Source of the DNA: Pseudomonas sp. 14P_8.1_Bac3
GTDB lineage: Bacteria > Pseudomonadota > Gammaproteobacteria > Pseudomonadales > Pseudomonadaceae
NCBI RefSeq assembly: GCF_025466085.1
Contig: NZ_JANLOD010000074.1
Location: forward strand, 228,866 to 292,865
Length of the DNA stretch: 64,000 nt
Reading direction: 5' to 3'
Under the pieces are notes generated by a model. The model had not been told where the DNA came from and searched no databases. It saw only the letters and a list, made by a program, of their open reading frames with translations. Positions 60,568-64,000 of this stretch are shown piece after piece; position 1 is the first letter of the stretch, and every line of letters begins with the position of its first letter. The position numbers were made by a program, and so were the translations under genes.

Positions 60568-61389
60568 TTATTTCAGGGGTTTGACGAACCGCAACGTCAT
60601 TCGGTCCGACTCCCCGATCGCCTGATACTTTGCCTTGTCCTTCTCCCCCAGGGTCAACGTCGGCGGCAGCGTCCACACGCCTTCCGGGTAATCCTTGGTG
60701 TCCTTCGGATTGGCATTGATCTCGCTCTGCGCATCAAGCTTGAAGCCGGCGTCCGTCGCCAGTTTCACCACGAAATCGGTGGTCAGGTAGCCGCTGTGCT
60801 TGATGTCGTCCAGCGACGCCCCGTCCTTGGCCCGATGATCGACCACGCCCAGGACGCCGCCCGGCTTCAATACCTTGAAGAACGCCGCGAACGTCTGCGG
60901 TGCGGTGTCCGCCAGTACCCAGTTGTGCACGTTGCGGAAGGTCAGCACGGTATCGGCGGACGCAGGTTTGCCGAACACCGGGGCTTTCGGGTCGTATTCC
61001 AGCACCTCGGCCCTGGCGTATTGCGCCGGGGCGGCGGTGAATTTTGCCTTGAGTTTTTCTTCACTCTTGCGCGTGTAGTCACTGACTGTCGGCGCCTGGA
61101 CCGCTGCAATGTAGCGCCCGTGGTCCTTGAGCAGCGGCGCCAGCAATTCGCTGTACCAGCCGTTGCCGGGGGTGATTTCGATCACGGTCTGCTTCGGCCC
61201 CAGGCCGAAGAACTGCAGGCTCTGTTGCGGGTGGCGATAGCCGTCGCGAGCGACGTTCTCCGGCGCGCGCCAAGCGCCTTTCAGCACCTCGGCATATTGG
61301 GCGGCGGACACGCTGGACGGTTCGGCGGCCTGGCTTAACACGGGGACGAACAACGCAGTCAGTGACAAAGCGAGAAGGGCGGGTTTCAT
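60568..61389 (-). CDS. Exported SAM-methyltransferase-like protein
   Basis: 273 residues starting MKPALLALSLTALFVPVLSQA, a clear Sec signal peptide with cleavage near residue 22. The rest has a class I methyltransferase fold: VIEITPGNGWYSELLAPLL (SAM loop with the acidic residue two positions later than usual), ADTVLTFRNVHNW and FKVLKPGGVLGVVDHRA. A periplasmic SAM-dependent enzyme is hard to explain, because SAM is cytosolic. Either it binds another ligand or is a degenerate enzyme. Monocistronic. Confidence 0.82.
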   Translation of the reverse strand: MKPALLALSLTALFVPVLSQAAEPSSVSAAQYAEVLKGAWRAPENVARDGYRHPQQSLQFFGLGPKQTVIEITPGNGWYSELLAPLLKDHGRYIAAVQAPTVSDYTRKSEEKLKAKFTAAPAQYARAEVLEYDPKAPVFGKPASADTVLTFRNVHNWVLADTAPQTFAAFFKVLKPGGVLGVVDHRAKDGASLDDIKHSGYLTTDFVVKLATDAGFKLDAQSEINANPKDTKDYPEGVWTLPPTLTLGEKDKAKYQAIGESDRMTLRFVKPLK

Positions 61390-61449
61390 GGAGCGTCCTG
61401 TAGGGAGTCGAGTCGACCCCGAGGCTAGCACGCAGCAATCCTGGCCCGA

Positions 61450-61887
61450 TCACACATTATCGATGGTTGACCTCACCAATGGTTCTAAGCCCATGGCGAT
61501 CATCGGTTTGCTGCGAGCATAGCGGCTCAGGCGCTCGACCATCGCGTACGGCATGGACGGGTCGAACGTGAAGCCGCGGCGTTCATAAAAGCCGCGCAAG
61601 TCCGGGTGGCAGAACAGCCACACCGGCTGTTCGAGGCCCTTCACCGCTGCGCCGATCAATGCCGCCGCGATCCCCTGTTCTCGACACGCCGGGTCGACCA
61701 GTAACCCGGTCAGCCAATGCCCGCCCGACACCGGCCGCAAGCAGAGGGCACCGATGATTTCGTCACGCCGAGCCACCCACAGTTGAGCGTCACGCACGGC
61801 TTTCATCGAGGATTGATGCGCGCGATAGAACTTGTTCATCAGCGGCCATAACGGCTCGGCGAGCACGGTGTACTGGGTGTCGGGCAT
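61450..61887 (-). CDS. GNAT family N-acetyltransferase
   Basis: 145 residues from ATG 61887 (MPDTQYTVLAEP). Acetyl-CoA loop LLVDPACREQGIAAALI (R/Q-x-x-G-x-A). The C-terminal FYERRGFTFDPSMPYAMVER is typical. Substrate unknown. The longer upstream frame is unlikely because it overlaps the divergent small gene. Confidence 0.85.
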   Translation of the reverse strand: MPDTQYTVLAEPLWPLMNKFYRAHQSSMKAVRDAQLWVARRDEIIGALCLRPVSGGHWLTGLLVDPACREQGIAAALIGAAVKGLEQPVWLFCHPDLRGFYERRGFTFDPSMPYAMVERLSRYARSKPMIAMGLEPLVRSTIDNV

Positions 61888-61990
61888 GGCGTGGATCTGC
61901 GGCTGGGCACGGCCGGCGATTATAAAAGAACGCGCCGTCGGGGATAGGTGTATACCTGATCTCACATCCCGTATGAGTGGAGTACGTATC

Positions 61991-62101
61991 ATGGCCAAAG
62001 GCATGGATTCAAAAAAAGCGGCAAAGAAGAAACCGGCGAAAACCGCCGATGAAAAGCGCGCGGACAAGAAGGCCAAGAAGGTGGATGTGTTCGGTCATTG
62101 A
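61991..62101 (+). CDS. Small lysine-rich protein, 36 aa
   Basis: MAKGMDSKKAAKKKPAKTAD, then EKRADKKAKKVDVFGH; about 40 percent Lys, strongly basic. GGAG lies 10 bp before the ATG. Composition resembles the Lys/Ala tails of histone-like proteins, so nucleic acid binding is possible. Too short for a family call; a low-complexity ORF by chance cannot be excluded. Confidence 0.55.
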   Translation: MAKGMDSKKAAKKKPAKTADEKRADKKAKKVDVFGH

Positions 62102-62213
62102 TCCCGCGTTGATCGATCGTTCCCACCATCGCGTGGGAACGGTCGACAAATAATCTGCAAGATTTCCCGATGCTGTTGCACAGAAGAGGACTGGTCCCGA
62201 TCTGAGCAACGCC

Positions 62214-63155
62214 ATGCCCCATTATTTCGATAGCGCCCATCGAGAAGAAATCGACACCCTGCGCCGCCGCCTCACCGCTCGTACCGAGTGGCCGACCTGG
62301 TTATTGCTGATCGCCGTGTACCTCGGCTGGTTCAGTCTTGTGCTGGGCAGTGCCCGTCTGGGTGTGTGGTGGAGCACGCTGCTGCTTATTCCGCTGGTAG
62401 TGCTCTGGTTGTCGGTGCAACACGAGCTGCTGCACGGCCATCCCACCCGCTGGACCACCCTGAACAAACTCCTCGGCTACGCGCCGTTTGCCGTCTGGTA
62501 TCCCTACACGTTGTATCGCGACAGCCACCTGCTGCATCACCGCAATGAAGACCTCACTCTCCCTGGAATCGATCCGGAAAGCCGTTACCTCAGCGCCGCG
62601 CAGTGGCAGGGCCGTTCATTGTTCGAACAGAGCCTGCACTGGCTGAACAAGACCGTGCTCGGTCGCTTTCTGCTCGGTGCACCGCTGGCCTTGCTGGCGC
62701 TGGCGCGGGAACAACTGCAACGCCTGATGGCCGGTGAGCGCCAGGCCTGGTTGATGTGGCTGACCCATGGCGCACTGACCCTGCTGATGCTGAGCTTCAT
62801 CGCCCATTACAGCGTGCTGCCGGTATGGCATTACCTGCTGCTGGTCAGTGTGCCGGCGCTGTCGATTGCGATGATCCGCTCGTACTACGAACATCGACCC
62901 CACGCGCAACCCGAGCAACGCACGGTGCTGAACGAGGCGGCCTGGCCGTGGCGCTGGCTGTTTCTCAATCTCAATTTTCACCTGGTGCATCATGATCTGC
63001 CGGGCTTGCCGTGGTACGACTTGCCCCGCGTCTACCGTGCGCGTCGTGAGCAATGGGTGGCACGCAGTGGTGGATTTCTGGTGCGGGGTTATGGCCAGTT
63101 GTGGCGCGAGAACGGGATAAAGGCGATCGACAGTCCGCAACACCCGTTCCACTGA
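62214..63155 (+). CDS. Membrane fatty acid desaturase/hydroxylase-like protein
   Basis: 313 residues with membrane segments at about 27-45, 48-66, 150-170 and 183-215. Three histidine boxes for the di-iron site: HELLHGH (about 70-76), HLLHH (about 105-109) and HLVHH (about 258-262). Oxidises acyl chains at the inner membrane; substrate and position unknown. ATG 62214. Probably transcribed with the next gene, which starts 48 bp on. Confidence 0.88.
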   Translation: MPHYFDSAHREEIDTLRRRLTARTEWPTWLLLIAVYLGWFSLVLGSARLGVWWSTLLLIPLVVLWLSVQHELLHGHPTRWTTLNKLLGYAPFAVWYPYTLYRDSHLLHHRNEDLTLPGIDPESRYLSAAQWQGRSLFEQSLHWLNKTVLGRFLLGAPLALLALAREQLQRLMAGERQAWLMWLTHGALTLLMLSFIAHYSVLPVWHYLLLVSVPALSIAMIRSYYEHRPHAQPEQRTVLNEAAWPWRWLFLNLNFHLVHHDLPGLPWYDLPRVYRARREQWVARSGGFLVRGYGQLWRENGIKAIDSPQHPFH

Positions 63156-63203
63156 TTGCACACTCATTTCCCGAATTGGATTGTGGTGTACGGAAATATT
63201 CTG

Positions 63204-63995
63204 ATGACTCAAAACATCGCCGAGTTACTGATGTACGTCGCTCCCGAGCCGATCCGCCAGGCCAACGAACGCTGGCTGACGCGGATCCTCGAGCGTCTAA
63301 GCACCACTCGCTGCAATGCCGATGCGCTGTCGCTGCCGGACCTGTGGCTGTCCCCGAACTTGCTGCTGACCCAGACCTGCGGCTACCCGTTGATGATGGC
63401 CTTGCGTGGCCGGGTCCGGGTGCTCGGACGGCCGCGCTATGAGTTGCCGGACAGCAGCGGGGGCAATCATTGCAGCCTGTTGCTGAGTCGTGCCGACGAT
63501 CCACGCCGGACGCTGCCGGAGTTTTACGACAGCCGTGGTGTGATCAACGGCGAAGATTCCAACAGCGGCATGAACCTGCTGCGTCAGCGATTGGCACCGC
63601 TGCACCGCGACGGCCGCTTTTTCAGCGGCATCAGTGTCAGCGGCAGCCATCGCGAAAGCCTGCGCTGGCTGCGGGAAGACCGGGCCGACCTCGCCGCCAT
63701 CGACAGCGTGACCTTCGCCTACCTTGCACGCCACGCCGCGGAAGAAGTGGCGGGGCTGCGGGTGGTGGTGCGCAGCGCGTTCAGCCCGACCTTGCCGTAC
63801 ATCACCGCGGCGACGGCCAGTGATGAGCAGGTTGAGACGTTGCGGCGGGTGATGAACGAGACGTTGCGGGCGTTGCCCGATGTCGCGGAGGTCCTCGGTT
63901 TGCGTGAGGTGCTGCCGGCGAGTGAAAGCGACTATCAGGTTGTTCTCGACTATCAGCAAGAGGCTGAAGCGTTGGGGTATGGAAGGTTGCGTTGA
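63204..63995 (+). CDS. PhnD-like substrate-binding-type protein lacking a signal peptide
   Basis: 263 residues. Family motifs of phosphate/phosphonate-type binding proteins: GVINGEDSNSGMNLLR, SGSHRESLRWLREDRADLAAIDSVT and LPYITAA. From ATG 63204 (MTQNIAELLMYVAP) there is no signal peptide, and the upstream extension (to a TTG at 63156) adds none. So it is cytosolic or a non-transport binding protein. No ABC permease or ATPase is visible before the window ends. Confidence 0.8.
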   Translation: MTQNIAELLMYVAPEPIRQANERWLTRILERLSTTRCNADALSLPDLWLSPNLLLTQTCGYPLMMALRGRVRVLGRPRYELPDSSGGNHCSLLLSRADDPRRTLPEFYDSRGVINGEDSNSGMNLLRQRLAPLHRDGRFFSGISVSGSHRESLRWLREDRADLAAIDSVTFAYLARHAAEEVAGLRVVVRSAFSPTLPYITAATASDEQVETLRRVMNETLRALPDVAEVLGLREVLPASESDYQVVLDYQQEAEALGYGRLR

Positions 63996-64000
63996 GCCAG

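Overview
The window is core chromosome of a fluorescent Pseudomonas, most likely the P. fluorescens group. The evidence is GC-rich coding DNA, Pseudomonas-type gene order (queC, tRNA-Lys, nadA; arcDABC; edd-glk-gltR-gtrS; gtsABCD-oprB; hexR, zwf-pgl-eda; phaJ, lipase, fadD2, fadD1) and about 17 REP/REPIN elements of the GTGGGAGCGGGCTTGCTCGCGA type. I see no prophage, insertion sequence, integron, CRISPR array or rRNA. The dense antisense ORFs are GC-skew shadows.

Layout. 1-2.5 kb: end of queC, tRNA-Lys(TTT), nadA, an RDD membrane protein and a cold-shock protein. 2.9-10.8 kb: glycine-to-pyruvate operon gcvH-gcvP-sdaA-gcvT (minus strand) with its TyrR-like activator gcsR directly upstream; three GcsR-type 18-mers and a sigma-54 promoter can be read between them. 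11.0-16.4 kb: a DUF5064 protein and the arginine deiminase operon arcDABC with an ANR box. 16.7-22 kb: alkA, a CaiB/BaiF-like protein with an odd domain order, a chemoreceptor and a YbaN-family protein. 22-27.1 kb: haem uptake by cell-surface signalling (hxuI sigma, hxuR anti-sigma, hxuA receptor) plus hemO. hxuI has a Fur box; hxuA and hemO share a bipartite ECF-type promoter.

27.3-46.2 kb is the glucose and Entner-Doudoroff block: gapA divergent from edd-glk-gltR-gtrS, an AGE-family isomerase, the glucose ABC transporter gtsABCD, porin oprB, a hexose-6-phosphate mutarotase, and hexR divergent from zwf-pgl-eda. HexR-type operators lie in both divergent intergenic regions. CA-rich Crc/Hfq-type motifs precede several of the genes. 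A 39-bp element repeated before the isomerase and gtsA is a candidate GltR operator.

46.3-58 kb: a lone intradiol-dioxygenase-like protein, a class V aminotransferase, DUF3820 and DUF2383-type proteins, an aromatic-acid efflux set (FUSC, DUF1656, HlyD), then phaJ, a lipase, fadD2 and fadD1. 58-64 kb: CsbD, a YihY/BrkB membrane protein translationally coupled to a peptide deformylase, an exported methyltransferase-like protein, a GNAT, a tiny lysine-rich protein, a fatty acid desaturase and a PhnD-like protein without a signal peptide.

No wholly new system is apparent. The most useful observations are regulatory: the HxuI promoter pair, the 39-bp sugar-gene element and the GcsR/sigma-54 architecture. 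The permuted CoA-transferase and the exported methyltransferase are the oddest proteins.
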